A stretch of DNA of 64,000 nucleotides. Origin: Bacteroidota bacterium (GTDB taxonomy: Bacteria; Bacteroidota; Bacteroidia; AKYH767-A; 2013-40CM-41-45). Below are positions 26,941 through 35,599 of this stretch, piece after piece. The stretch is taken from NCBI GenBank assembly GCA_016711505.1, contig JADJSV010000020.1:254164-318163 (forward strand), given 5' to 3'. The notes below the pieces were generated by a model. That model searched no databases. It was not told where the DNA came from and saw only the letters and a list, made by a program, of their open reading frames with translations. The stretch's first letter is position 1. Every line of letters begins with the position of its first letter. Made by a program: the position numbers and the translations under genes.

Positions 26941-27024
26941 TTTTCACTTTTCACTTTTCACCTTTCACTTTTCACTTTTCACCTTTCACTTTTCACTTTT
27001 CACTTTTCACTTTTCACTTTTCAC
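26941..27024. repeat. Tandem heptamer array TTTTCAC x12
   Basis: 84 bp made of twelve 7-nt units, TTTTCAC with a few CTTTCAC variants, between the patatin gene and the GPx gene (both minus strand). In RNA of those genes it is GTGAAAA repeats. The same heptamer recurs at 34156-34286. Open frames through it on the plus strand are low-complexity artefacts. Confidence 0.9.
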
Positions 27025-27036
27025 CATTGATCCAAA

Positions 27037-29334
27037 CTAATTCACCGCACTTTTATTAAAAATAAAATACCCGAAATGAAAGAGAAATGAAAACGAATCT
27101 TTTCTCATGTCAGCATAATTTACTATCAAAGCGATCGGTCCAAGAGGTGAATGAAATACCATGCCAGTACTTGCAATAAAGTTTCTGTCCTGAAATTCTT
27201 TACCATAAACAGTTTTCTTGTCATCCGTTTCATATAATTCCTGGTATGGCTGGAACATATAACCTTCTAAGCGTATATCAATGTTGTTTCTTAATGTATA
27301 TACATTTCTCATTCCGATTGCAGCAAAGTTGTGTGCATGTAAAGCCGGCAAATAGATCGTCTTCAATTCCTGAATAGGAGTGAACCCGGGACTGTTAAGA
27401 ACCGTGCTGGTGTAATTGGCGAAAAACCGCATATTTGAAATTGCTAGTTCGCTATAGAAGCCGAGTTTCAATCGTCCGAAACGCTTAAAATAATTTTCGT
27501 AAACCAATTTAAATTGAAACCAGTCGTGATAATCTTTTTGAACAGAACGGTCAACTGATGTTGAGCCGGGAATTGTAAATTCACTGAAGTTCACATATTG
27601 AGCTTTCATGCTAAAAAAGGTTCCTTGATTGGGATATTCTTTTTTGTTCAGAGTATTTACTTCAAATAATACAGATCCCGTGGGTCCTTCCATGAATGTA
27701 TTATCAGCAGTATCAGTTGCCAAAAAATTTTTTGTCTGATAATAGTCGTCAGAAATTGTAGCCCACGAACCATTGAATACAACCTTTCCTTTATTTCTTG
27801 AAGGGATTCCAATATTCAAACCAAACAGATTATCTGATTTCAATATGTAAGATGGCTTTTGTTCAGTGAAAAAAGAATTGTTACTACTCTTGAAGAAATC
27901 GTACTGATTGATCGTAGCTTCTGCTTCAACAAAGAATGGAAATTTCCGTGGTGAATCCAATCTGATCCGTACTTGTCCGCTGGTATATAATTTCCCGAAG
28001 TAAAAATTTCCATTGAAATTGTAGGAGTTTTTATTCCAGATGTTATATTGTAATCCGACAAAAGCCATACTTACCGGCTTAGTAGAAATATTCCCGCCAA
28101 ACTGAGTGATAAAATCTTTTTCTCTTTTCAACGTAATTGTCATGTCGAAATATCCTGTCTCTTTATTAAAAAGCAACATGGGATAAATAGACTTTACATT
28201 TGGATCAGAAACAACCTGATAGTATTGTGATTTCAATCTGCTCAATGGTATTGGATCAATTCCAGGTTTGAGAATGTTCTTAATGTATTCAGATTGTCCC
28301 GAATTCAAACCAACAATATGAACCTTATCGATCTTCACATCAGGAAAGGAATTTCTGTAAGCTTTTCTTCTTTCATTCAATTCTGTTTTATCCTGTTGAC
28401 GTTGAATATTCCATTTCATTCTAACGATCTCGCGCTTGGCTGAAACATAACCTTCTTCGATAATTTCACTTATCCTGGAGAAGTCAAACAAACCAAAACG
28501 GTCAGTATTGGATTCTACTAAAATTCCATTTTCACAGATAACAGAAAAACTGGTAGGTGTCGTCATCATCGCTCTGATCTGAGAAATTATATTTCCTTCA
28601 GTGGTAGGAGTAGTGGTTCCCGATGCATTGGATCCGATGATAATATCAGGTTGAAATTCACTCAACATAATGTCTGCAGGGAAGTTGTTATACATTCCAC
28701 CATCATACAATATAGTTCCATTGTATAAAACAGGTTTGAAATAGAAAGGATAAGCTGACGAAGCTCTTACTGCAGTTGCAAGGTCACCGTCTTTGAATAC
28801 GACTGTTTTTTTATTTTCTATATCAGCAGCAACGCAACGAAATGGTATGAACAAAGAATCAAAATTGTAATTTGCTTTAGCAATTGGTCCTGCTGAATTT
28901 TCCATCAATGAATAATCGTATGGAACAGAACTTACGATACTGGTCGGAAGAGAGGTGGAGATGATAGAGTCGAGCGAGAACTTTAAACTTATCCAGGATG
29001 CATTTTCTTCTTTTTTTCTGAAGTAGTACAAATAGTTTTCATCGATGATACCATTCGCCCAGTTAAAAAAATCGTCGGTATGAACTATAGAATCCATTTG
29101 TTCGGGAGAAAATCCCATTGAATACATACTTGCAACAATTGCACCTGCCGAAGTTCCTGCTATGTAATCAATAGGAATATTGTATTCCTCCATCGCTTTT
29201 ATGACACCGATATGTGCCATTCCCCGCGCACCGCCACCACTTAAGACCAGACCAACTTTCTGGCTTTGCGCATGAAGTGAGAATGCAATCAGTATTAAAG
29301 TTAAACAGAGCTTGACGAAAAGGTCTTTGATCAC
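27037..29334 (-). CDS. Patatin-like phospholipase with C-terminal outer-membrane barrel
   Basis: 765 aa. Signal peptide MIKDLFVKLCLTLILIAFSL ending HAQSQ. The patatin domain has the oxyanion motif GGGARGMAHIG, nucleophile motif GTSAG (Ser about 62) and the catalytic Asp in YDGGMYNN (about residue 212). A POTRA-like segment follows (VKIDKVHIVGLNSGQSEYIK), then a surface-antigen beta-barrel whose C-terminus is GPIALIVNYADMRKDSFSFL followed by FHFGYFIFN. This is the PlpD-like (type Vd) architecture: a secreted lipase domain fused to its own barrel. The Bacteroidota members probably act on membrane phospholipids. Substrate not readable. Confidence 0.9.
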   Translation of the reverse strand: MIKDLFVKLCLTLILIAFSLHAQSQKVGLVLSGGGARGMAHIGVIKAMEEYNIPIDYIAGTSAGAIVASMYSMGFSPEQMDSIVHTDDFFNWANGIIDENYLYYFRKKEENASWISLKFSLDSIISTSLPTSIVSSVPYDYSLMENSAGPIAKANYNFDSLFIPFRCVAADIENKKTVVFKDGDLATAVRASSAYPFYFKPVLYNGTILYDGGMYNNFPADIMLSEFQPDIIIGSNASGTTTPTTEGNIISQIRAMMTTPTSFSVICENGILVESNTDRFGLFDFSRISEIIEEGYVSAKREIVRMKWNIQRQQDKTELNERRKAYRNSFPDVKIDKVHIVGLNSGQSEYIKNILKPGIDPIPLSRLKSQYYQVVSDPNVKSIYPMLLFNKETGYFDMTITLKREKDFITQFGGNISTKPVSMAFVGLQYNIWNKNSYNFNGNFYFGKLYTSGQVRIRLDSPRKFPFFVEAEATINQYDFFKSSNNSFFTEQKPSYILKSDNLFGLNIGIPSRNKGKVVFNGSWATISDDYYQTKNFLATDTADNTFMEGPTGSVLFEVNTLNKKEYPNQGTFFSMKAQYVNFSEFTIPGSTSVDRSVQKDYHDWFQFKLVYENYFKRFGRLKLGFYSELAISNMRFFANYTSTVLNSPGFTPIQELKTIYLPALHAHNFAAIGMRNVYTLRNNIDIRLEGYMFQPYQELYETDDKKTVYGKEFQDRNFIASTGMVFHSPLGPIALIVNYADMRKDSFSFLFHFGYFIFNKSAVN

Positions 29335-29364
29335 AATATAAAATGGTTGTTGGATTCTGCTAAT

Positions 29365-30153
29365 TTACGAAGCATTTTCTATTTTTGAACGCAATTCTGA
29401 AAAATAACCGGCAGACTTCATCAGCCTGCTACCATACCACGAAAACATCTCGCCATCCACTTTTAAGATGGTGGAAGCAGGTAATAATTTTTGAAAATGT
29501 TCAATATGCTCTTCTTTGAATGGAAATGGTTCAGATGAGAGAAGTAGATAAGCCGGTTTCATCCCGGTCAGATCTTTTTCATCAAGAACCGGATACCTGG
29601 TTAATGCTGACATCAGATTATTAAATCCTGCATGATCGAGCATTTCGCTTATGAATGTATCAGCTCCAACTGTCATGATTGGCTTATTCCAGATCAGATA
29701 AACGCAGTTTAAATACTTGTATTTGTTTAGCGACTGAAAATTTTTCTCAATTGTTTCGATGATTCGTTTTGCTTCCGGAGTTTTGTTGCAGATCGCTCCA
29801 ATACTATTGATCATTTCCAGAGCACTCTTCAAATTATTGATATCGGAAGTCCATACCGGAAAATATTTTTGTAATTCTAATATCTGATCTTTATTGTTTT
29901 CTTCTTTATTTGCAAAAATAATATCAGGCTTGAGTCCGATAATTTTTTCAATATCCAGGTTCTTTGTTCCACCAACTCTTGTTTTTGTACGAAACCATTT
30001 ATCGGGATGAATGCAAAATTTTGTAATGCCTGCAACTTCCTGATCCAGTCCGAGATCATAAAGTAATTCAGTCTGAGAAGGAACAACAGAAACAATTCTC
30101 GTCGGGGGCTCCGCGAGAACTATTTTGTTACCGATTTGATCAGAATAAATCAT
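29365..30153 (-). CDS. BtuF-like helical-backbone metal/cobalamin-binding protein
   Basis: 262 aa in the ABC substrate-binding fold: PPTRIVSVVPSQTELLYDLG, GITKFCIHPDKW, RVGGTKNLDIEKIIGLKPDI, IFANKEENNKDQI, then a long linking helix, and LNCVYLIWNKPIMTVGADTF. The first residues (MIYSDQIGNKIVLAE) carry no signal peptide or lipobox, so as annotated it would be cytoplasmic, which is odd for a transport receptor. No permease or ATPase is adjacent. It may bind a corrinoid or haem-like ligand in another role. It starts about 100 bp after the CBS gene, beyond the latter's terminator. Confidence 0.75.
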   Translation of the reverse strand: MIYSDQIGNKIVLAEPPTRIVSVVPSQTELLYDLGLDQEVAGITKFCIHPDKWFRTKTRVGGTKNLDIEKIIGLKPDIIFANKEENNKDQILELQKYFPVWTSDINNLKSALEMINSIGAICNKTPEAKRIIETIEKNFQSLNKYKYLNCVYLIWNKPIMTVGADTFISEMLDHAGFNNLMSALTRYPVLDEKDLTGMKPAYLLLSSEPFPFKEEHIEHFQKLLPASTILKVDGEMFSWYGSRLMKSAGYFSELRSKIENAS

Positions 30154-30183
30154 TTTATTTCTAATAAAATTGCAGAACTAACT

Positions 30184-30233
30184 AAAATAAAAAAGACCTT
30201 CTTTAGCAAAAATGAATTTGTGAAAGAAGGTCT
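30184..30233 (-). terminator. Rho-independent terminator after cystathionine beta-synthase
   Basis: On the minus strand AGACCTTCTTT and AAAGAAGGTCT form a perfect 11-bp stem with an 18-nt loop, followed by T6 and an AT-rich tail. It lies 22 bp after the stop at 30255 and ahead of the BtuF-like gene. Confidence 0.88.
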
Positions 30234-30254
30234 CTGTGATAATTTGCTTTTATT

Positions 30255-31640
30255 TTATTTCACTAAAGCATCAACGATATCGCTTTTTGTCAGAATGAAA
30301 GTTCTGCCGGCTTTAAAGTCTTTCAGAAGTACAGCCATTCTGTCGCCCGTGATCATTCCTGATAATTCATCAAGTGGAGTAGAGATGTCTACAAAAGGAA
30401 GTGCTTCACGCATGATCTTTTCAATTGGTTCGTCTTTAGAATGCGGATTTTTCAAAACGTAATCATAGACCTGATTCTCATAAAGAGCGCCAACAATTCT
30501 ATCATCAGATGAAACAGGTATCTGAGAAAAATTATTTTCATTCATTATCTTCAAGGCATGTGAAATACTTTCTTTTTTATCCAATGTTACCAGTTCAATA
30601 TTCTTTCTGTTTGCAAGTACATCTTTCGCAGTCATTCCTTTTTTGTCAATGTAACCCATCTTGCGCATCCAGTCGTCATTAAAGATCTTTGCAAGGTAAC
30701 GTGTACCATGATCATGGAATACAATAACCACAACATCTTTTTCTGTTAACTGATCTTTCATCTGAATCAATCCTGCCAATGCAGAACCTGCTGAATTTCC
30801 AACCCAGATACCTTCTTTCTGAACAATCTCTCTGGTCATCAAAGCAGCATCTTTATCAGTTACTTTTTCGAAATGATCGATAAGATCGAAGTTGACATTT
30901 TTTGGAAGAAAATCTTCACCGATTCCTTCAGTTACATAAGGATAGATTTCATTCTTATCAAAGATTCCGGTTTCTTTATATTTTTTAAATACGGAACCAT
31001 AAGTATCGATACCCCAGACTTTGATGTTTGGATTTTTCTCTTTCAGATATTTTGCAGTACCGCAAATTGTTCCGCCTGTACCAACACCTACAACAAAATG
31101 CGTGATCTTTCCATCTGTCTGATCCCAGATCTCAGGACCGGTTTGTTCGTAATGCGCTACTGCATTCGACGGATTATCGTATTGATTCGGATAGAATGAA
31201 TTCGGTGTTTCTTTATTCAGTCTGGCAGCTACAGAATAATATGAACGAGGATCTTCCGGTTCAACATTTGTTGGACAAACGATAACTTCAGCGCCAAATG
31301 CTTTAAGAGCATCAACTTTTTCTTTTGATTGTTTGTCTGTAGTTGCAAAAATACATTTGTAACCTTTAACAATTGCAGCAATAGCAAGACCCATTCCTGT
31401 ATTTCCGGAAGTGCCTTCTATGATCGTTCCGCCTGGTTTTAGAATTCCGGCTTTCTCTGCATCTTCGACCATCTTCAATGCCATCCGGTCTTTGATAGAA
31501 TTTCCAGGATTAAAAGTTTCTACTTTAGCATATACAGTAGCTTTAATACTTTCGGCAACTTTATTCAATCGGATCATTGGAGTGTTTCCGATTGATTCTA
31601 ATACGTTGTCGCAAGTTTTTTTATTGGGATTCATTGCCAT
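30255..31640 (-). CDS. Cystathionine beta-synthase / cysteine synthase with CBS domain pair
   Basis: 461 aa. The PLP fold-type II domain has NVLESIGNTPMIRLNKVAES, the PLP lysine in NPGNSIKDRMALKM, the phosphate/substrate loop EGTSGNTGMGLAI and the PLP-phosphate loop VGTGGTICG. A C-terminal pair of CBS domains (from about residue 335; VTLDKKESISHALKIMNENN, FSQIPVSSDD) probably senses an adenosyl ligand. It makes cystathionine from serine and homocysteine, or cysteine from activated serine; the two cannot be separated by sequence alone. Starts at the first of two nearby ATGs. Confidence 0.92.
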   Translation of the reverse strand: MAMNPNKKTCDNVLESIGNTPMIRLNKVAESIKATVYAKVETFNPGNSIKDRMALKMVEDAEKAGILKPGGTIIEGTSGNTGMGLAIAAIVKGYKCIFATTDKQSKEKVDALKAFGAEVIVCPTNVEPEDPRSYYSVAARLNKETPNSFYPNQYDNPSNAVAHYEQTGPEIWDQTDGKITHFVVGVGTGGTICGTAKYLKEKNPNIKVWGIDTYGSVFKKYKETGIFDKNEIYPYVTEGIGEDFLPKNVNFDLIDHFEKVTDKDAALMTREIVQKEGIWVGNSAGSALAGLIQMKDQLTEKDVVVIVFHDHGTRYLAKIFNDDWMRKMGYIDKKGMTAKDVLANRKNIELVTLDKKESISHALKIMNENNFSQIPVSSDDRIVGALYENQVYDYVLKNPHSKDEPIEKIMREALPFVDISTPLDELSGMITGDRMAVLLKDFKAGRTFILTKSDIVDALVK

Positions 31641-31704
31641 AATTATGAGCTTTGTTTAAGGGTATTAAATGGAGGGCAAATTTACAAAAGTCAGTGGAAT
31701 CACC

Positions 31705-32928
31705 TCAAGAATATCGAATTGCACTTAAAGGCTTGATTTTCGTGATTATAAGGGTCGGAATGGTCATCAGTAGGATACAAACCAATAGCGTTCCCAGGTT
31801 CAGAATCGCCAAATACGTCCAGGAAAAATCGATAGGGACATATGAAATATAGTATGATTGTTCATCAAGCAGAATCGGTTTGAAATGACTTTGAACAAAG
31901 ATGCAACTCAATCCGATAATGTTTCCCCAAAGCAATCCTTTACCTGTCAGAAAAGCTGCGAGATAAATAAATACCTTCCGGATACTGAAATTCGGACTTC
32001 CCAAAGCCTTCAGCATTCCAATCATATTTACCCGTTCAAGAATAATGATCAGTAATGCAGAGATCATATTCATTCCTGAAACAACTATCATAAGTGTTAT
32101 GATAATTATCGCATTGATGTTTTGTAATCCAAGCCAGTCAAAAATTTGCGGATATATTTCTTTGATCGTCCGGGCATTCAGCTCTGAAGGAACCAGATGA
32201 TATACTTCTTCACCAACATAATCTACGTTGTCGAAATTGTTAATTGCAATTTCATATCCACCGATCTGTGATTTGTCCCAATCGTTAAGTTTTTGAATTT
32301 GTCCTATGTCGCAGAACATATACAACTTATCAAATTCTTCTAATCCTCTGTTATAAATTCCGGCGATATGAAATCTCCTTGCGCGAGGAGGTTGCTGAAT
32401 GAAAAAAGTTATCAGATCATCTCCTGCTTTCAGCTTAAGTTTTTTTGCAAGCATTTCACTTATCACAACTGAATCAGAAGCAAGCGAATCATTTGCAGAA
32501 AATATTTTTCCGCTTTTTAAATGATCTCTGAAATATGTCCAGTCAAAATCGGATCCAATTCCTTTGCAGACCACACCTTCGATCTGATCCGAAGATTTTA
32601 CGATAGCAGGTTTTGTTGCAAAGACTTGTATGTGTTTTATTTCCGGGTTTGATTTAAGAACATTCAAAAACTTCTGTTCCTTTTCAATTGGCCTGCTCTC
32701 GTAAGAATTATTATCATCGTAATTGCTGATCTGAATGTGAGAACCAAAACCGATAACTTTATTCCTGATCTCTTTTTTAAATCCTGTAACGATTGCAACA
32801 GCGATGATCATCACAGAAAAACCTATTGCAACTCCTGCCAAAGCAATACGTATGATCGGACGGGAAGTAAAGGTTTTTTTATCTTTACTGTAAGCCAGTC
32901 GTTTTGCTATGAAGAGTTCGAGATTCAA
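31705..32928 (-). CDS. FtsX/LolE-family ABC transporter permease
   Basis: 407 aa starting MNLELFIAKRLAYSKDKKTF, the typical beginning of lipoprotein-releasing permeases; the codon is TTG and no in-frame ATG lies upstream. TM1 is ALAGVAIGFSVMIIAVAIVT, then a large periplasmic MacB-type domain (about residues 50-260), then three helices including IIIITLMIVVSGMNMISALL, LERVNMIGMLKALG and LAILNLGTLLVCILLMTIPT. The likely role is extraction of lipoproteins from the inner membrane (LolC/E). Its ATPase (LolD) is not adjacent. Divergent from the namZ-like gene with only 40 bp between starts. Confidence 0.87.
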   Translation of the reverse strand: MNLELFIAKRLAYSKDKKTFTSRPIIRIALAGVAIGFSVMIIAVAIVTGFKKEIRNKVIGFGSHIQISNYDDNNSYESRPIEKEQKFLNVLKSNPEIKHIQVFATKPAIVKSSDQIEGVVCKGIGSDFDWTYFRDHLKSGKIFSANDSLASDSVVISEMLAKKLKLKAGDDLITFFIQQPPRARRFHIAGIYNRGLEEFDKLYMFCDIGQIQKLNDWDKSQIGGYEIAINNFDNVDYVGEEVYHLVPSELNARTIKEIYPQIFDWLGLQNINAIIIITLMIVVSGMNMISALLIIILERVNMIGMLKALGSPNFSIRKVFIYLAAFLTGKGLLWGNIIGLSCIFVQSHFKPILLDEQSYYISYVPIDFSWTYLAILNLGTLLVCILLMTIPTLIITKIKPLSAIRYS

Positions 32929-32937
32929 TCTAAATTG

Positions 32938-32945
32938 TATTTTTG
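32938..32945 (+). promoter_or_regulatory. Probable -7 box of the NamZ-like gene
   Basis: TATTTTTG matches TAnnTTTG. Transcription would start near 32952, favouring the ATG at 32969 over earlier in-frame ATGs at 32948 and 32954. Its -33 region would lie inside the first codons of the divergent permease gene. Confidence 0.5.
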
Positions 32946-32968
32946 CAATGATAATGAATAAACCTAAA

Positions 32969-34165
32969 ATGAAGAGAGTTGCAGGCTATATATTACTAGG
33001 CATGTTTTTAACCCTTACCGGAGTTTCGGTTAATGGTAAAGACAGATTCAGGATCGTTTCCGGAGCGGAAAGCACAGAGCAATATTTTCCGTTGATAAAA
33101 GGGAAAAAGGTTGCTGTAGTTGCAAATCACACCGCTATACTTGGGCACAATCATCTTGTCGATTCGTTAAAGAACAGTGGATTCAAAGTTAAATGTGTTT
33201 TTGCTCCGGAGCATGGGTTCAGAGGTGAAAGCGGTAATGGCGACAAGGTAGCAGGAGGAAAGGACCCAAAGACAGGGATTCCAATCATTTCATTGTACGG
33301 AAAGCATCTTAAACCGACTGCGAAAGATCTTGAAGGTGTTAAAATTGTGCTCTTCGACATTCAGGACGTGGGAGTACGTTTTTACACTTATATATCAACG
33401 TTGCAATATGTAATGGAAGCGTGTGCAGAATTAAAGATCCAACTGATCGTTCTGGATCGGCCAAATCCAAATGGTTTTTATGTTGATGGTCCTGTCTTAA
33501 AAAAAGAGTTTAAAAGTTTTGTAGGAATGCAGCCCGTGCCTATTGTTTATGGAATGACAATAGGAGAATATGCATTAATGTTGAATGGTGAAGGCTGGCT
33601 TACTAATAAAGTTAAATGCAATCTAAAAGTTGTTTCATTGATCAATTATGACCACTATAAAAAAGCTGTGATCAGAATCTCTCCATCTCCAAATCTGCCT
33701 GACATGGATGCAATTTATCTTTATCCCAGTACATGTCTGCTTGAAGGAGCGCATGTGAGCCTAGGAAGAGGCACTTCAAAACCATTCCGCTTGATAGGAT
33801 TTCCCGGATATAAAGGGGAAGCAAACGAAAAAGACACCTTCTTTACTCCAAAAGAAATAAAAGGTGTAGCGGCTAATCCACCCTATGAAGATACCTTATG
33901 CAACGGAATTGATCTGAGTGGAAAAGGTTTTACTGTTTTCGCCAAACCTGAAATAGATCTGAATATTCTTATTGCCATGTATCAGCGTTTTCCTGATAAG
34001 GAAAAATTCTTCAATAATTTTTTCAATAAACTTGCAGGAAATTCAGAGTTGAAAGAGCAGATCAAAAATAATTTAAGTCCGGAACAGATCAGAGAAAGTT
34101 GGAAAAGTGATCTGGATGCTTTTAAGGTGATCAGAAAGAAATATCTTCTTTATAGCGAAAAGTGA
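32969..34165 (+). CDS. DUF1343 / NamZ-type exo-beta-N-acetylmuramidase (GH171)
   Basis: 398 aa from ATG 32969, which gives the signal peptide MKRVAGYILLGMFLTLTGVS ending VNG. The DUF1343 domain shows VAVVANHTAILGHNHLVDSL, CVFAPEHGFRGESGNGD, VLFDIQDVGVRFYTYISTLQ, IVLDRPNPNGFYVDGPVL and LLEGAHVSLGRGTSKPF. Characterised relatives (NamZ) release MurNAc from the non-reducing end of peptidoglycan fragments, so this is probably a periplasmic cell-wall recycling enzyme. The stop codon TGA is itself part of the heptamer array that follows. No MurNAc uptake genes are nearby. Confidence 0.87.
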   Translation: MKRVAGYILLGMFLTLTGVSVNGKDRFRIVSGAESTEQYFPLIKGKKVAVVANHTAILGHNHLVDSLKNSGFKVKCVFAPEHGFRGESGNGDKVAGGKDPKTGIPIISLYGKHLKPTAKDLEGVKIVLFDIQDVGVRFYTYISTLQYVMEACAELKIQLIVLDRPNPNGFYVDGPVLKKEFKSFVGMQPVPIVYGMTIGEYALMLNGEGWLTNKVKCNLKVVSLINYDHYKKAVIRISPSPNLPDMDAIYLYPSTCLLEGAHVSLGRGTSKPFRLIGFPGYKGEANEKDTFFTPKEIKGVAANPPYEDTLCNGIDLSGKGFTVFAKPEIDLNILIAMYQRFPDKEKFFNNFFNKLAGNSELKEQIKNNLSPEQIRESWKSDLDAFKVIRKKYLLYSEK

Positions 34166-34286
34166 AAAGTGAAAAGTGAAAAGTGAAAAGTGAAAAGTGA
34201 AAAGTGAAAAGTGAAAAGCGGCAGTCTGGCGAGTATTCCCCAGACAGCCGCTTTTCACTTTTCACTTTTCGTTTTTCACTTTTCGT
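34156..34286. repeat. Heptamer array folded into a large inverted repeat, convergent gene end
   Basis: From 34156 GAAAAGT repeats about eight times, ending in GCGGCAGTCTGG. After a 10-nt loop comes CCAGACAGCCGC and three or four TTTTCAC units back to about 34284. The two halves pair as a stem of roughly 35 bp with few mismatches. It begins inside the last codons of the NamZ-like gene and ends at the stop of the aminotransferase, so it probably serves as a shared terminator. The unit is identical to that at 26941-27024. Confidence 0.88.
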
Positions 34287-35509
34287 TAGTTTTTACCTGC
34301 CATTTCTAACTTCGCAGTTTTCCCCGGATAAACTTTCAGTGCTTCAGAGAGACATTTCATTGCTTTTGAAAGATCAGTCAGATTGAGAACATATGCAATT
34401 CTTACTTCATCAGTTCCGAGATCTGGGCGAGAGTAAAAACCGGTAGCAGGGGCAAGCATGACGGTTTCATTTTCGTAGGCGAAATCTTCCAGTAACCATT
34501 GACAAAATTTGTCGGCATTGTCAATCGGTAAGCGAGCGATACAATAAAAAGCACCATTTGGTTTTGGGCAAAATACGCCATCCATTTCATTCAAAGCTTT
34601 CACTACAAAATCTCTCCGGCTTACATATTCACTTTTAACTTTTGTAAAATATTCATCGGGAGTATCGATGGCAGCTTCAGCTGCAACTTGTCCGAATGTT
34701 GGCGGACTTAATCTTGCCTGAGCAAATTTCAGAGCGGTAGCCATCAGATCTTTGTTACGGCTCACAAGAGCACCAATCCGTGCTCCACAAGCGCTGTAAC
34801 GTTTGCTGATAGAATCAAGCATCACTACATTGTTTTCAATACCGGCTAAATTCATTACGGAAGTATATTCATTTCCGTCGTAACAAAATTCTCTGTAAAC
34901 TTCATCAGAGAAAAACCACAGGTCATGTTTCTTTACAAGATCTCTCAGTTTTTCGAGTTCATCTTTTGAATATAAATAGCCCGTTGGATTCGATGGGTTA
35001 CAGATCATGATCGCTTTTGTTCTTGGCGTGATCAGTTTTTCGAATTCAGAAATAGGAGGTAAGGCAAAACCGGTTTCAATTGTAGATCTGATTGGAATCA
35101 CTTTTACATTGGCTTGTGTTGAGAACCCATTGTAATTAGCGTAAAAAGGTTCAGGAATAAGTATTTCATCACCGGGATCCATACAACTCATCATAGCAAT
35201 TTCAATTGCTTCAGAGCCACCGGTCGTAATGATGATCTCTGTATAATCAAGCTCAATGTCAAATCGTTTATAATAGCCTGTAAGCTTTCTGCGATAGGAT
35301 TCAATTCCTGCAGAATGGCTATACTCTACAACTTTCTGTGAAAAATTATGGATGGCATTGATCATTGTTTGCGGAGTTTCAATGTCCGGTTGACCAATAT
35401 TCAGATGATAGATTTTCTTGCCTTCTTTTTTAGCTTTTTCAGCAAACGGAACCAGTTTACGAATAGGCGATGGCGGCATTTGGCGGCCTTTTATGGAAGT
35501 GATTGGCAT
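34286..35509 (-). CDS. PLP-dependent aminotransferase, class I/II
   Basis: 407 aa from ATG 35509 (MPITSIKGRQMPPSPIRKLV). A longer frame would start inside the upstream terminator. It shows YHLNIGQPDIETPQ; the PLP-phosphate region TTGGSEAIEIAMMSCMDPGD; ICNPSNPTGYLYSKDEL, whose Asn contacts PLP; FSDEVYREF with its Asp; and the Schiff-base lysine in LDSISKRYSACGARIG. It resembles aspartate/aromatic aminotransferases of subgroup I-gamma. Exact amino donor unknown. Cytosolic and probably monocistronic. Confidence 0.9.
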   Translation of the reverse strand: MPITSIKGRQMPPSPIRKLVPFAEKAKKEGKKIYHLNIGQPDIETPQTMINAIHNFSQKVVEYSHSAGIESYRRKLTGYYKRFDIELDYTEIIITTGGSEAIEIAMMSCMDPGDEILIPEPFYANYNGFSTQANVKVIPIRSTIETGFALPPISEFEKLITPRTKAIMICNPSNPTGYLYSKDELEKLRDLVKKHDLWFFSDEVYREFCYDGNEYTSVMNLAGIENNVVMLDSISKRYSACGARIGALVSRNKDLMATALKFAQARLSPPTFGQVAAEAAIDTPDEYFTKVKSEYVSRRDFVVKALNEMDGVFCPKPNGAFYCIARLPIDNADKFCQWLLEDFAYENETVMLAPATGFYSRPDLGTDEVRIAYVLNLTDLSKAMKCLSEALKVYPGKTAKLEMAGKN

Positions 35510-35536
35510 TGTATTTCTTTTTATATCTGTGAGGAC

Positions 35537-35572
35537 TAAAAACAAGAAGCCCTCCTTTCAGGGGAGGGCTTC
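35537..35572 (-). terminator. Rho-independent terminator after the DUF1573 cluster
   Basis: GAAGCCCTCC and GGAGGGCTTC are perfect 10-bp arms with a 7-nt loop. On the minus strand they are followed by TTGTTTTTAG. It lies 28 bp past the stop of the last DUF1573 gene and before the aminotransferase start. Confidence 0.88.
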
Positions 35573-35599
35573 AAAAGTACAATATTTTATTGAATTAGC

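Noticed and set aside
26941..27024. Tandem arrays considered as CRISPR
   Set aside because: Units are 5-7 nt and contiguous, with no unique spacers of 25-40 nt and no cas genes.
26618..27059. Open frames on the plus strand through the heptamer array at 26941-27024
   Set aside because: The sequence is FTFHFSLF-type low complexity created by the 7-nt repeat and lies antisense to gpx. No start context or family.
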